Assembly: GCA_038745295.1 (NCBI GenBank)
Contig: JBCDLN010000177.1
Coordinates: 1-8,666, forward strand
Length of the DNA stretch: 8,666 bases
Reading direction: 5' to 3'
From: Acuticoccus sp038745295
Lineage (GTDB): Bacteria; Pseudomonadota; Alphaproteobacteria; Rhizobiales; Amorphaceae
Position 1 is the stretch's first letter. Each line of letters begins with the position of its first letter. A program made the position numbers and the translations under genes. Of this stretch, positions 1 through 5,756 are shown in pieces. The notes under the pieces were generated by a model. The model saw nothing but the letters and a program-made list of their open reading frames with translations, was not told the DNA's origin and ran no database searches.

Positions 1-63
1 AAGACCCTCGGCCGCACCTACGTGACGGTGACGCCCGTGGAAGTCGCCCCAGCGGCCGAATAA
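1..63 (+). CDS. rpmA: 50S ribosomal protein L27, C-terminal fragment (partial)
   Basis: Only the last 20 codons and a TAA stop are in the window; the gene begins upstream. The frame reads KTLGRTYVTVTPVEVAPAAE. A lysine-rich stretch followed by GRTYVTV and a short Ala/Glu/Pro tail resembles the C-terminus of alphaproteobacterial L27, a protein near the peptidyl-transferase centre of the 50S subunit. Context supports this: rplU-rpmA commonly lies just upstream of obg in bacteria, and the gene is followed by its own terminator. The fragment is too short to be certain, and another small basic ribosomal protein is not excluded. Confidence 0.72.
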   Translation, partial: KTLGRTYVTVTPVEVAPAAE

Positions 64-83
64 GGCCCAGCGACACCCGATCT

Positions 84-103
84 GCCGGCGGCACGCCGCT
101 GGC
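84..103 (+). other. GC-rich stem-loop in the rpmA 3' region
   Basis: GCCGGCGG (84-91) pairs with CCGCTGGC (96-103) around a CACG loop, giving eight pairs with one G-T wobble. No T tract follows, so it is not an intrinsic terminator by itself. It lies 20 nt after the rpmA stop and 28 nt before the real terminator, and may act as a 3'-end stabilising structure. That role is inference. Confidence 0.35.
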
Positions 104-130
104 ACGAGGGGCGCTGAGAGCCCTTAGAAC

Positions 131-165
131 GCCTGTCGGCCAACGCCGGCGGGCTTGTTTATTTT
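131..165 (+). terminator. Rho-independent terminator after rpmA
   Basis: GCCTGTCGGC (131-140) pairs along its full length with GCCGGCGGGC (145-154), with two G-T wobbles and a CAAC loop. A T-rich run, TTGTTTATTTT (155-165), follows directly. This is a classic intrinsic terminator and marks the end of the ribosomal protein transcript. The next gene should therefore have its own promoter. Confidence 0.87.
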
Positions 166-172
166 GAATTCC

Positions 173-202
173 TTGAACCATCCCAACGCAGAGGGCCTCT
201 AG
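173..202 (+). promoter_or_regulatory. Candidate promoter for the arsC-obg operon
   Basis: TTGAAC at 173-178 fits a sigma70-type -35 box. With an 18-nt spacer the -10 position falls on CTCTAG (197-202), a poor match. The location is right: just after the rpmA terminator and 25-50 nt before the arsC start. Confidence is low because the -10 element is weak and alphaproteobacterial promoters are loosely conserved. Confidence 0.3.
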
Positions 203-215
203 GCGAAGCGTTGGG
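182..215 (+). promoter_or_regulatory. Long inverted repeat in the arsC leader (possible operator or RNA hairpin)
   Basis: CCCAACGC (182-189) and GCGTTGGG (208-215) are perfect 8-base inverted repeats separated by 18 nt. Between them sits a second near-palindrome, AGAGG-G-CCTCT (190-200). The element ends 11 nt before the arsC ATG and overlaps the candidate -10 region. It could be a repressor operator over the promoter or a leader RNA hairpin near the ribosome binding site. It has no T tract, so it is not a terminator. Confidence 0.45.
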
Positions 216-226
216 CCACGAGGCGC

Positions 227-652
227 ATGATGGCCATCGTCATCCACCACAACCCGGACTGCGGCACCTCGCGCAACGTCCTTGCCATTATCGAAGCCTC
301 TGGCGAGACGCCCACTGTGATTGAGTACCTCAAGACCGGGTGGACGCGGCCGCAGCTTCTGGCGCTCTTCGCGGCGGCCGATCTTAGCCCGCGCGATGCG
401 CTCAGGGTGTCAAAGTCGCCGGCTGCAGAGCTGGGGCTGACGGAACCATCGGTGAGCGACGAGGCGCTCCTCGATGCGATGCTTGAGCATCCCATCCTCG
501 TTAATCGCCCGATTGTGGCGAGCCAGAAGGGCGTGAAGCTTTGCCGGCCCAGTGAGGCGGTGCTTGACCTCTTACCAACGCTTCCCGAGGGGCCGCTCGC
601 CAAAGAAGACGGCAGCCTCATCATCAACGAGAAAGGCGAACGGGTCGGCTGA
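227..652 (+). CDS. arsC: ArsC-family arsenate reductase (glutaredoxin-dependent type)
   Basis: A 141-residue protein, the same length as the plasmid R773 / E. coli ArsC family. The N-terminus has the signature HNPDCGTSRN with catalytic Cys12. The three arginines that bind arsenate and stabilise the thiol adduct in R773 ArsC are present at the same numbers: Arg60, Arg94 (in LVNRPIV) and Arg107 (in KLCRPSE). Family members reduce arsenate to arsenite with glutathione and glutaredoxin in the cytoplasm. The start is the first of two tandem ATGs (227 and 230), with a weak CGAGG ribosome binding site at 219-223; either start is possible. No arsR or arsenite pump gene is visible nearby. The gene lies 15 nt before obg, so it is co-transcribed with housekeeping genes. 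Its role could be low-level arsenate detoxification or another thiol redox task; all active-site residues being intact favours real reductase activity. Confidence 0.93.
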   Translation: MMAIVIHHNPDCGTSRNVLAIIEASGETPTVIEYLKTGWTRPQLLALFAAADLSPRDALRVSKSPAAELGLTEPSVSDEALLDAMLEHPILVNRPIVASQKGVKLCRPSEAVLDLLPTLPEGPLAKEDGSLIINEKGERVG

Positions 653-667
653 CCCGGCGAATGGCGT

Positions 668-1705
668 GTGAAGTTTCTCGACCAGGCCAAAGTCTATGTG
701 CGCTCTGGGAACGGCGGCGGCGGTGCCGTCTCGTTCCGGCGGGAGAAGTACGTGGAGGAGGGCGGTCCTGACGGGGGTGACGGCGGGCGCGGCGGCTCAG
801 TCTACGTGGAGGCGGTGGAGGGCCTCAACACGCTGATCGACTTTCGCTATCAGCAGCATTTTCGGGCTGGTGCCGGCGTTGGCGGGGCAGGGCGCAACCG
901 CACCGGCGCGGGCGGGGCCGATGTGGTGCTCAAGGTGCCGGTGGGCACCGTGGTGCTCGATGAGACTAAGGAGCGCGTGCTTGCCGACCTCACCCAGGCG
1001 GGCGAGCAGGTCAAACTCCTATCGGGCGGCAATGGCGGCTTTGGCAACGCGCGCTTCAAATCCTCCGTAAACAGGGCACCGCGCCATGCCAATCCCGGGC
1101 TCCCTGGCGAAGAAATGGCAATTTGGCTCCGTCTCAAGCTCATTGCCGACGCGGGGCTCTTGGGTCTTCCCAATGCTGGCAAGAGCACGTTCTTGTCCGC
1201 AGTCTCGGCGGCCAAACCCAAGGTGGCGGACTATCCCTTCACCACCCTCCATCCCCACCTTGGCATTGCTGAGATCGATACGCGGCGGCTTGTGGTCGCC
1301 GACATCCCGGGCCTCATTGAGGGGGCGAGCGAGGGCGTGGGCATTGGCGATCGCTTCTTGGGCCATATCGAGCGCTGCGCTGTTCTCCTCCATCTCGTCG
1401 ATGGCACGGCGGACGATGTGGTGGAGGACTACCGCGTCGTCACCGCCGAGTTGGTGGCCTATGGGGCAGGCCTTGCGCAGAAGCCGCGCATTGTGGCGCT
1501 CAACAAGGTGGATGCGGCTGAGGACGTTGAGGATAAGCGCGCCGCCCTTGAAGCGGAGACGGGGCAAAAGGTGATGACCGTTTCGGGCGCGACTGGTGGA
1601 GGTGTGCGTGAGGTTTTGCGCGCCCTCGCTGCGATCGTCGAAGCGTCGCGGGCGAGTGAGGCCCAAGGGGCGGCGGTTCCGGAGGCGTTTCAGTGGCGGC
1701 CGTAA
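668..1705 (+). CDS. obg: Obg/CgtA family GTPase, ribosome assembly and stress control
   Basis: A 345-residue protein with two domains. Residues 1 to about 158 form the glycine-rich Obg fold (for example RSGNGGGGAVSFRREK at 12-27 and repeated GG runs to residue 83). Residues 160-328 are the GTPase domain: P-loop GLPNAGKS (166-173), switch I YPFTTL (189-194), DIPG (212-215), NKVD (279-282) and SGATG (306-310). The C-terminal OCT domain of Bacillus Obg is absent, and the length is close to alphaproteobacterial CgtA proteins. The family binds the 50S subunit and couples ribosome maturation to guanine nucleotide levels and growth. The start is GTG at 668. No good Shine-Dalgarno is visible, so translation probably continues from arsC, whose stop lies 15 nt upstream. 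The 3' end overlaps proB by 13 nt. Confidence 0.97.
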   Translation: MKFLDQAKVYVRSGNGGGGAVSFRREKYVEEGGPDGGDGGRGGSVYVEAVEGLNTLIDFRYQQHFRAGAGVGGAGRNRTGAGGADVVLKVPVGTVVLDETKERVLADLTQAGEQVKLLSGGNGGFGNARFKSSVNRAPRHANPGLPGEEMAIWLRLKLIADAGLLGLPNAGKSTFLSAVSAAKPKVADYPFTTLHPHLGIAEIDTRRLVVADIPGLIEGASEGVGIGDRFLGHIERCAVLLHLVDGTADDVVEDYRVVTAELVAYGAGLAQKPRIVALNKVDAAEDVEDKRAALEAETGQKVMTVSGATGGGVREVLRALAAIVEASRASEAQGAAVPEAFQWRP

Positions 1706-2853
1706 TCGAAAGCGACACCGTGGCGAGCGCGTTTTTGACCCGCGCGCGCCGCGTGGTGATCAAGCTTGGCTCAGCGCTCCTTGTGGGGCCTGACCATGCC
1801 ATCCGCCGCGACTGGCTCAACACCCTCACCGCCGATATTGCAGCGCTCCACCAACGGGCGGACGTTTTGGTGGTCTCCTCAGGGGCCATCGCCATGGGGC
1901 GCGAGCCCATTGGCTACGGTGCGCGCCCGCTCCGGCTTGAAGAGAGCCAAGCCGCAGCCGCCGTGGGCCAGATCGCGCTGGCGGCGGAGTGGTCGGCCGC
2001 CCTCGGCGCATCGGGGATGAGAGCGGCGCAAGTGCTCCTCACCATCCGCGATACCGAGGAGCGGCGCGCCTACCTCAACGCCCGCACCACGCTCAACGAG
2101 CTGCTCGGCGCCCGTGTCGTCCCTGTGATCAACGAAAACGACACCCTCGCCACCACAGAGATCCGCTATGGCGACAACGATCGGCTGGCGGCGCGGGTCG
2201 CCACAATGGTCTCAGCGGATTGTCTGATTTTGCTCTCCGATGTGGATGGCCTTTACACCGCCCCTCCGGCGGATGACCCTGGCGTGCGCCTTATCGAAGA
2301 GGTGCCGCGGCTTACCGATGAGATTTATGGTTTTGCCGGGGATGCGGGCTCGGCCTTGTCGCGCGGCGGGATGAAGACAAAGCTCGACGCAGCGCGCATT
2401 GCCACCGAGGCGGGTGTGGCGATGGCCATTGCAAGCGGCCGTGTCGACCATCCCATCGCCAAGCTTTCGGAGGGTGGACGCGCCACCTGGTTTCACCCCC
2501 GCTCCGATCCTGTGACAGCCCGCAAGGTTTGGATTTCGGGCTCGCTTCAAGCGCGCGGCGCGCTGACGCTGGACGATGGCGCTGTGCGCGCCGTCCACGC
2601 CGGGCGCAGCCTTTTGCCGGCAGGGGTGACGGCTGTCTCCGGCGAGTTTTCTCGCGGTGATGCGGTGCGCCTTCTTGATCTCACCGGCCGCGAGGTGGGC
2701 CGGGGCCTTGTTGCCTATGACGCAAGCGATGCGCGCTTGATTGCTGGGCAAAAAACCCCTTCACTTGCCGCGCTTGTGGGCGCTCGCGCCCGTGCAACCA
2801 TGATCCACCGTGATGATATGGCGCTCCACGCTGCGCCACCGGAGACGCCGTGA
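1693..2853 (+). CDS. proB: Glutamate 5-kinase with C-terminal PUA domain
   Basis: Catalyses the first step of proline synthesis, ATP-dependent phosphorylation of glutamate to gamma-glutamyl phosphate, in the cytoplasm. The 386-residue protein has an amino-acid-kinase domain (about 19-260): VIKLGS with Lys24, SSGAIAMG (62-69), NENDTL with Asn147 and Asp150, GDND (160-163), LSDVDGLYT (181-189) and the nucleotide-loop segment GGMKTKLDAA with Lys230. These match the E. coli residues Lys10, Asn134, Asp137, Asn149 and Lys217. A PUA domain occupies about 278-372. Length is close to E. coli ProB (367) plus short N- and C-terminal additions. The GTG start at 1693 lies inside the end of obg and is preceded by GGAGG (1681-1685) at a 7-nt spacing, which decides the start. 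Members of this family are feedback-inhibited by proline. The stop overlaps the proA start. Confidence 0.97.
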   Translation: MAAVIESDTVASAFLTRARRVVIKLGSALLVGPDHAIRRDWLNTLTADIAALHQRADVLVVSSGAIAMGREPIGYGARPLRLEESQAAAAVGQIALAAEWSAALGASGMRAAQVLLTIRDTEERRAYLNARTTLNELLGARVVPVINENDTLATTEIRYGDNDRLAARVATMVSADCLILLSDVDGLYTAPPADDPGVRLIEEVPRLTDEIYGFAGDAGSALSRGGMKTKLDAARIATEAGVAMAIASGRVDHPIAKLSEGGRATWFHPRSDPVTARKVWISGSLQARGALTLDDGAVRAVHAGRSLLPAGVTAVSGEFSRGDAVRLLDLTGREVGRGLVAYDASDARLIAGQKTPSLAALVGARARATMIHRDDMALHAAPPETP

Positions 2854-4124
2854 CCCTGACGCTTGCCCGACAATCCGATGACGTAGAGGCCGTGGTGGCC
2901 GGCCTTGGGCAGCGCGCCCGGGATGCCCAGCGTGTTGTGGCCCTTGCTCCCTCCCACCACAAACGGGCGGCCCTTCACGCCATGGCCGCCGCCATCCGGG
3001 CGGGCACGTCAGCCATTTTGGCCGCGAACGCCGCTGACCTTGCCGCGATGGCGTCCGCTGCGGACGCCTTTCGCGACCGGGCAACGCTCGATGAAGCGCG
3101 GGTGGAGGCCATTGCCTCAGCGGTCGATGCCATTGCAGAGCTTGACGATCCTGTCGGTAAAGTCCTTGCAGCCTGGACCCGCCCCAACGGGCTCAAGGTG
3201 GAGCGTGTGGCAACGCCTCTGGGCGTGATCGGCGTGATCTTTGAAAGCCGGCCCAATGTGACGGCCGATGCGGCAGCCCTTTGCGTCATGGCGGGCAACG
3301 CGGTCATTTTGCGCTCAGGATCTGAAACGGCCGGGACAGCACGGCGCATTGCTGACTGTCTGCGAGAGGGGCTGGAGGCTGAGGGCCTGCCGGCGGACGC
3401 CATCCAGCTTGTCCCCACCCAAGACCGTGCCGCTGTGGGCGCGATGCTTGCTGGCGCAGGCGGCGGTGTTGATGTGATCGTCCCACGGGGCGGGCGCAGT
3501 CTTGTGGAACGGGTGGAGCGTGAGGCGCGGGTGCCTGTCTTTGCGCACCTTGAAGGGCTTTGCCACGTGTTCGTCCACGCTGATGCGCATCCGGACATGG
3601 CGCGCAATGTGGTGGTCAACGCCAAAATGCGGCGCACAGGCATTTGCGGTGCGGCCGAAACGTTGCTGGTGGATGCTGCAGCCGTCGACACCCTGCCGTC
3701 GATCGCGCAGGCGCTGGAGGCGGCGGGGTGCACGCTCAAAGGGGACGCCAGCGCACGCGCCGCCTACCCCATGGACGCTGCCACCACCGAAGACTTTCAG
3801 ACCGAATACCTCGCCCCGGTCCTGTCGGTGGCTGTTGTCGATGGGCTGGACGGTGCGCTTCGGCACATCGAGCGCTTTTCGTCCCACCATACGGACTGCA
3901 TCGTGACCGAGGACGCTGCGGCAGCGGAGCGGTTTTTGAACGAAGTGGACTCAGCTGTCGTTCTCCACAATGCGTCGACCCAGTTTTCCGATGGTGGTGA
4001 GTTCGGAATGGGTGCTGAGATTGGGATTGCCACAGGCCGGCTCCATGCGCGGGGCCCTGTGGGCGTGGAGCAACTGACCACGTTCAAATATAAAGTTCAT
4101 GGAGACGGACAGACCCGTCCGTGA
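2850..4124 (+). CDS. proA: Gamma-glutamyl phosphate reductase (glutamate-5-semialdehyde dehydrogenase)
   Basis: Second enzyme of proline synthesis: NADPH-dependent reduction of gamma-glutamyl phosphate to glutamate-5-semialdehyde, which cyclises to pyrroline-5-carboxylate. The 424-residue length is normal for the family (E. coli 417). Typical segments are LGVIGVIFESRPNVT (124-138), GNAVILRSGSE (149-159), VPRGGRSLV (211-219) and the active-site stretch RRTGICGAAETLLVD (261-275) with nucleophile Cys266. C-terminal HNASTQFSDGGEFGMGAEIG (373-392) is also diagnostic. The GTG start at 2850 overlaps the proB stop in a GTGA junction, with GGAG at 2841-2844 five bases upstream. The same kind of 4-nt overlap joins proA to nadD. 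Coupled synthesis with ProB fits the known need to channel the labile acyl phosphate between the two enzymes. Confidence 0.97.
   Translation: MTLTLARQSDDVEAVVAGLGQRARDAQRVVALAPSHHKRAALHAMAAAIRAGTSAILAANAADLAAMASAADAFRDRATLDEARVEAIASAVDAIAELDDPVGKVLAAWTRPNGLKVERVATPLGVIGVIFESRPNVTADAAALCVMAGNAVILRSGSETAGTARRIADCLREGLEAEGLPADAIQLVPTQDRAAVGAMLAGAGGGVDVIVPRGGRSLVERVEREARVPVFAHLEGLCHVFVHADAHPDMARNVVVNAKMRRTGICGAAETLLVDAAAVDTLPSIAQALEAAGCTLKGDASARAAYPMDAATTEDFQTEYLAPVLSVAVVDGLDGALRHIERFSSHHTDCIVTEDAAAAERFLNEVDSAVVLHNASTQFSDGGEFGMGAEIGIATGRLHARGPVGVEQLTTFKYKVHGDGQTRP
4105..4122 (+). other. Perfect inverted repeat over the nadD start codon
   Basis: ACGGAC (4105-4110) and GTCCGT (4117-4122) are exact inverted repeats around a 6-nt loop. 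The 3' arm ends in the first two bases of the nadD GTG. GGAG (4101-4104) lies directly before the 5' arm, too far (16 nt) from the GTG for normal spacing in linear RNA. Folding would bring it next to the start, or would block initiation until ribosomes finishing proA open the stem. The function is inferred. Confidence 0.4.
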
Positions 4125-4771
4125 CAGGGCGTTTGCCAGGCGACCTGTGCGCAAACAACGCGTTGCGCGCAGCGCTCAAGATCCCGCCCGTTCAGCCGGG
4201 GCAGCGCATTGGCCTTTTTGGGGGCTCCTTCAATCCCCCCCATCGCGGCCACCGCCACGTGGCCTTATCGGCGCTGACCCGGCTTTCCCTTGACCGGGTG
4301 TGGTGGCTTGTCAGCCCCGGCAATCCGCTGAAATCACACGATGATCTTTCCCCCCTTGGAGAGCGCCTTGCGCTCACAAAGGCCATGGCACGCCATCCGC
4401 GGATGGCTGTCACCGCGTTTGAGGCCGCTGTTGGCACCCGCTACAGCGCCGACACCGTGGAGTATTTGCGCAAGCGTTTCAGCGATGTGCGGTTTGTGTG
4501 GGTGATGGGGGCGGATAATCTTGCCGGTCTTCACCAATGGCAGGCATGGCGGCACTTGATCAGCCTGGTCCCGATGGCCGTGGTCGATCGGCCTGGCGCC
4601 GCCCTTCCTGCGCTCAGCTCTCCGGCGGCGCATGCTTTTCAAAGCGCCCGTTTGCCTGAGGGTCGAGCGACCCAGTTGCCGCTGATGACCCCGCCGGCGT
4701 GGGCGTTCTTGCACGTCCCCCTCGACCCGGCGTCGTCCACAGCCCTGCGTTCATCGTTCAATGGGTCTTAG
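4121..4771 (+). CDS. nadD: Nicotinate-nucleotide adenylyltransferase
   Basis: Transfers AMP from ATP to nicotinate mononucleotide to make deamido-NAD, a central step of NAD synthesis. The 216-residue protein has the nucleotidyl-transferase signature GLFGGSFNPPHRGH (31-44), containing the HxGH ATP-binding element (41-44). Other NadD features are NPLK (68-71), RYSADTVEYL (107-116), WVMGADNL (127-134) followed by HQW, and the C-terminal SSTALR (205-210) that binds ATP phosphates. About 27 residues precede the first beta strand, which is common in alphaproteobacterial NadD. The GTG start overlaps the proA TGA by 4 nt; later in-frame TTG codons (for example 4133) have no better support. The start lies in an inverted repeat, suggesting dependence on proA translation. 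No terminator follows the TAG stop. Confidence 0.95.
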   Translation: MTGRLPGDLCANNALRAALKIPPVQPGQRIGLFGGSFNPPHRGHRHVALSALTRLSLDRVWWLVSPGNPLKSHDDLSPLGERLALTKAMARHPRMAVTAFEAAVGTRYSADTVEYLRKRFSDVRFVWVMGADNLAGLHQWQAWRHLISLVPMAVVDRPGAALPALSSPAAHAFQSARLPEGRATQLPLMTPPAWAFLHVPLDPASSTALRSSFNGS

Positions 4772-4779
4772 GCTTTGTC

Positions 4780-4808
4780 TTGAAACAGACATGGACACAT
4801 ACCTATCT
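4780..4808 (+). promoter_or_regulatory. Candidate sigma70-type promoter for rsfS-rlmH-M23-ctpA
   Basis: TTGAAA (4780-4785) and CTATCT (4803-4808) are separated by exactly 17 nt, in the most AT-rich part of the 122-nt gap after nadD. The -35 element is good and the -10 modest. The gap is the largest break between the genes of the two operons, so an internal promoter is expected here. Read-through from nadD is also likely because no terminator is visible. Confidence 0.45.
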
Positions 4809-4816
4809 TTTAGGCA

Positions 4817-4836
4817 GCCGCGCATTGATTCGCGGC
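4817..4836 (+). other. GC-rich hairpin with a GATTC site in the rsfS leader
   Basis: GCCGCG (4817-4822) and CGCGGC (4831-4836) are perfect inverted repeats around CATTGATT. No T tract follows, so it is not a terminator. GATTC at 4827-4831 is a GANTC sequence, the target of the CcrM methyltransferase of alphaproteobacteria. The hairpin would sit just after the start of a transcript from the candidate promoter. Any regulatory role is inference. Confidence 0.35.
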
Positions 4837-4893
4837 ACTTGAAGGCCCTAAAGGGTGACACACAGCGTACGCAAGAAAGGAAGCCCCGCACAC

Positions 4894-5292
4894 ATGGCAT
4901 TGACGCATGATGGGTCGGCGACAGCTGCCCATGCTGAGCAGGCCGGCCCCGCCGATCAGCTCGCCATCGTCCTCGATAGCCTCGACGGTGCCAAGGCTGA
5001 GGACATCGTTGCGATCGACGTGACCGGCAAGACGCCGCTGGCAGACCACATGGTGGTTGCCTCCGGCCGCTCCCACCGACACGTTGGCGCAGTGGCCGAC
5101 CACCTCCTTCGCGGTTTAAAGTCCGGCGGCGTGAAAAGCGTCCGTGTCGAAGGCCTGAACGCCTGCGACTGGGTGCTCATTGACGCTGGCGACGTGATTG
5201 TTCACGTCTTCCGCCCAGAGGTTCGCACCTTCTACAACCTTGAAAAGATGTGGCAGCTGGAGAGCGCGACTCACGTGGAGCTCGTGGTCTGA
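4894..5292 (+). CDS. rsfS: Ribosome silencing factor RsfS (Iojap/YbeB family)
   Basis: Binds ribosomal protein L14 on the 50S subunit and blocks joining with 30S, lowering translation when nutrients are short. The 132-residue protein has the family core from about residue 20: KAEDIVAIDVTGKTPLADHM (34-53), then VVASGRSHRHVGAVADHL (54-71), CDWVLIDAGDVIVHVF (91-106) and the terminal signature RTFYNLEKMW (111-120). The first ~18 residues are a weakly conserved tail rich in Ala and His. I chose ATG 4894 because AGGAAG lies at 4878-4883, ten bases upstream. An in-frame GTG at 4855 would add 13 residues but has no properly spaced ribosome binding site. The nadD-rsfS-rlmH order is widely conserved. 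The stop codon overlaps the probable CTG start of rlmH. Confidence 0.94.
   Translation: MALTHDGSATAAHAEQAGPADQLAIVLDSLDGAKAEDIVAIDVTGKTPLADHMVVASGRSHRHVGAVADHLLRGLKSGGVKSVRVEGLNACDWVLIDAGDVIVHVFRPEVRTFYNLEKMWQLESATHVELVV
5277..5291 (+). promoter_or_regulatory. Ribosome binding site that points to a CTG start for rlmH
   Basis: GGAG at 5277-5280 is followed after 8 nt by CTG at 5289-5291. That CTG overlaps the rsfS TGA as CTGA, mirroring the GTGA and ATGA junctions elsewhere in the window. No ATG, GTG or TTG occurs in the rlmH frame at a suitable distance from this GGAG. Confidence 0.5.
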
Positions 5293-5756
5293 ACCTTTTG
5301 ATCCTGAGTGTCGGCAAGTGCGCCGGCCCTGAGGCTGACCTGTGCGCCCGCTACCTGAAGCGGGCTGGCCAAGCGGGCCGCTCTGTCGGCATCCGCGATG
5401 TCACGGTGAGGGAGCTTCCTGACCGGACAGGTCCTTCGCGCACTTTACAAGAAAGTGACGATATCCTGTCAAAACGGTCCCCGGGCGCGCTGGTGGCGCT
5501 CGATGAACGCGGGGCCTTGTGGACAAGCACCGACTTTGCTGGGCGATTGCAGGCCTGGGCGGACCACGCCGTGCCGTCCGTGACTTTTGCCATTGGCGGG
5601 GCAGATGGGCACGCCCAAGCGGTGCGCAGCGCGGCCGATGCGACGATGGCGCTAAGCAAAATGACATTGCCCCATCAGCTGGCGCGGGTCATTTTGCTGG
5701 AGCAAATCTACCGGGCGATCACCATATGCGCAGGCCATCCCTATCATCGTGCATAG
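5289..5756 (+). CDS. rlmH: 23S rRNA (pseudouridine1915-N3)-methyltransferase RlmH
   Basis: SPOUT-class methyltransferase that uses S-adenosylmethionine to methylate pseudouridine 1915 in helix 69 of 23S rRNA on assembled 70S ribosomes. Sequence signs are the first strand NLLILSVGK, a GPEADLCARYLKR helix, the SAM-pocket motif AIGGADGH, the trefoil-knot stretch SKMTLPHQLARVILLEQIYRA and the invariant C-terminal HPYHRA. Start choice is unusual. Counting from CTG 5289 gives 155 residues, equal to E. coli RlmH, and keeps the whole first beta strand. The in-frame GTG at 5250 adds 13 residues translated out of frame from the rsfS tail, and TTG 5298 cuts into strand one. Software that does not allow CTG will choose one of those two. 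The 3' end overlaps the next gene by 31 nt. Confidence 0.93.
   Translation: MNLLILSVGKCAGPEADLCARYLKRAGQAGRSVGIRDVTVRELPDRTGPSRTLQESDDILSKRSPGALVALDERGALWTSTDFAGRLQAWADHAVPSVTFAIGGADGHAQAVRSAADATMALSKMTLPHQLARVILLEQIYRAITICAGHPYHRA

Noticed and set aside
199..690. 163-codon open frame on the - strand opposite arsC
   Set aside because: The + strand reading shows all ArsC active-site residues at the family positions; the antisense product is Ser/Arg-rich without motifs.
1019..1666. 215-codon open frame on the - strand opposite obg
   Set aside because: It overlaps the GTPase motifs of obg, and its own translation resembles no family.
2975..3739. 254-codon open frame on the - strand opposite proA
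   Set aside because: It is a mirror of proA caused by GC-rich codon use. The translation is Ala/Ser/Arg-rich with no domain, and proA on the + strand is unambiguous with its catalytic motif.
4817..4836. Hairpin after nadD considered as a terminator for operon 1
   Set aside because: The stem is only six pairs and is followed by ACTTGAAG, not a T tract.
4855..4893. Upstream GTG for rsfS adding 13 residues
   Set aside because: No correctly spaced ribosome binding site precedes it, while ATG 4894 has AGGAAG ten bases upstream. It remains a minor possibility.
5519..5725. N-terminal extension of the M23 protein
   Set aside because: These codons lie inside rlmH in another frame. Starting at ATG 5726 gives a proper signal peptide, which an extension would bury.
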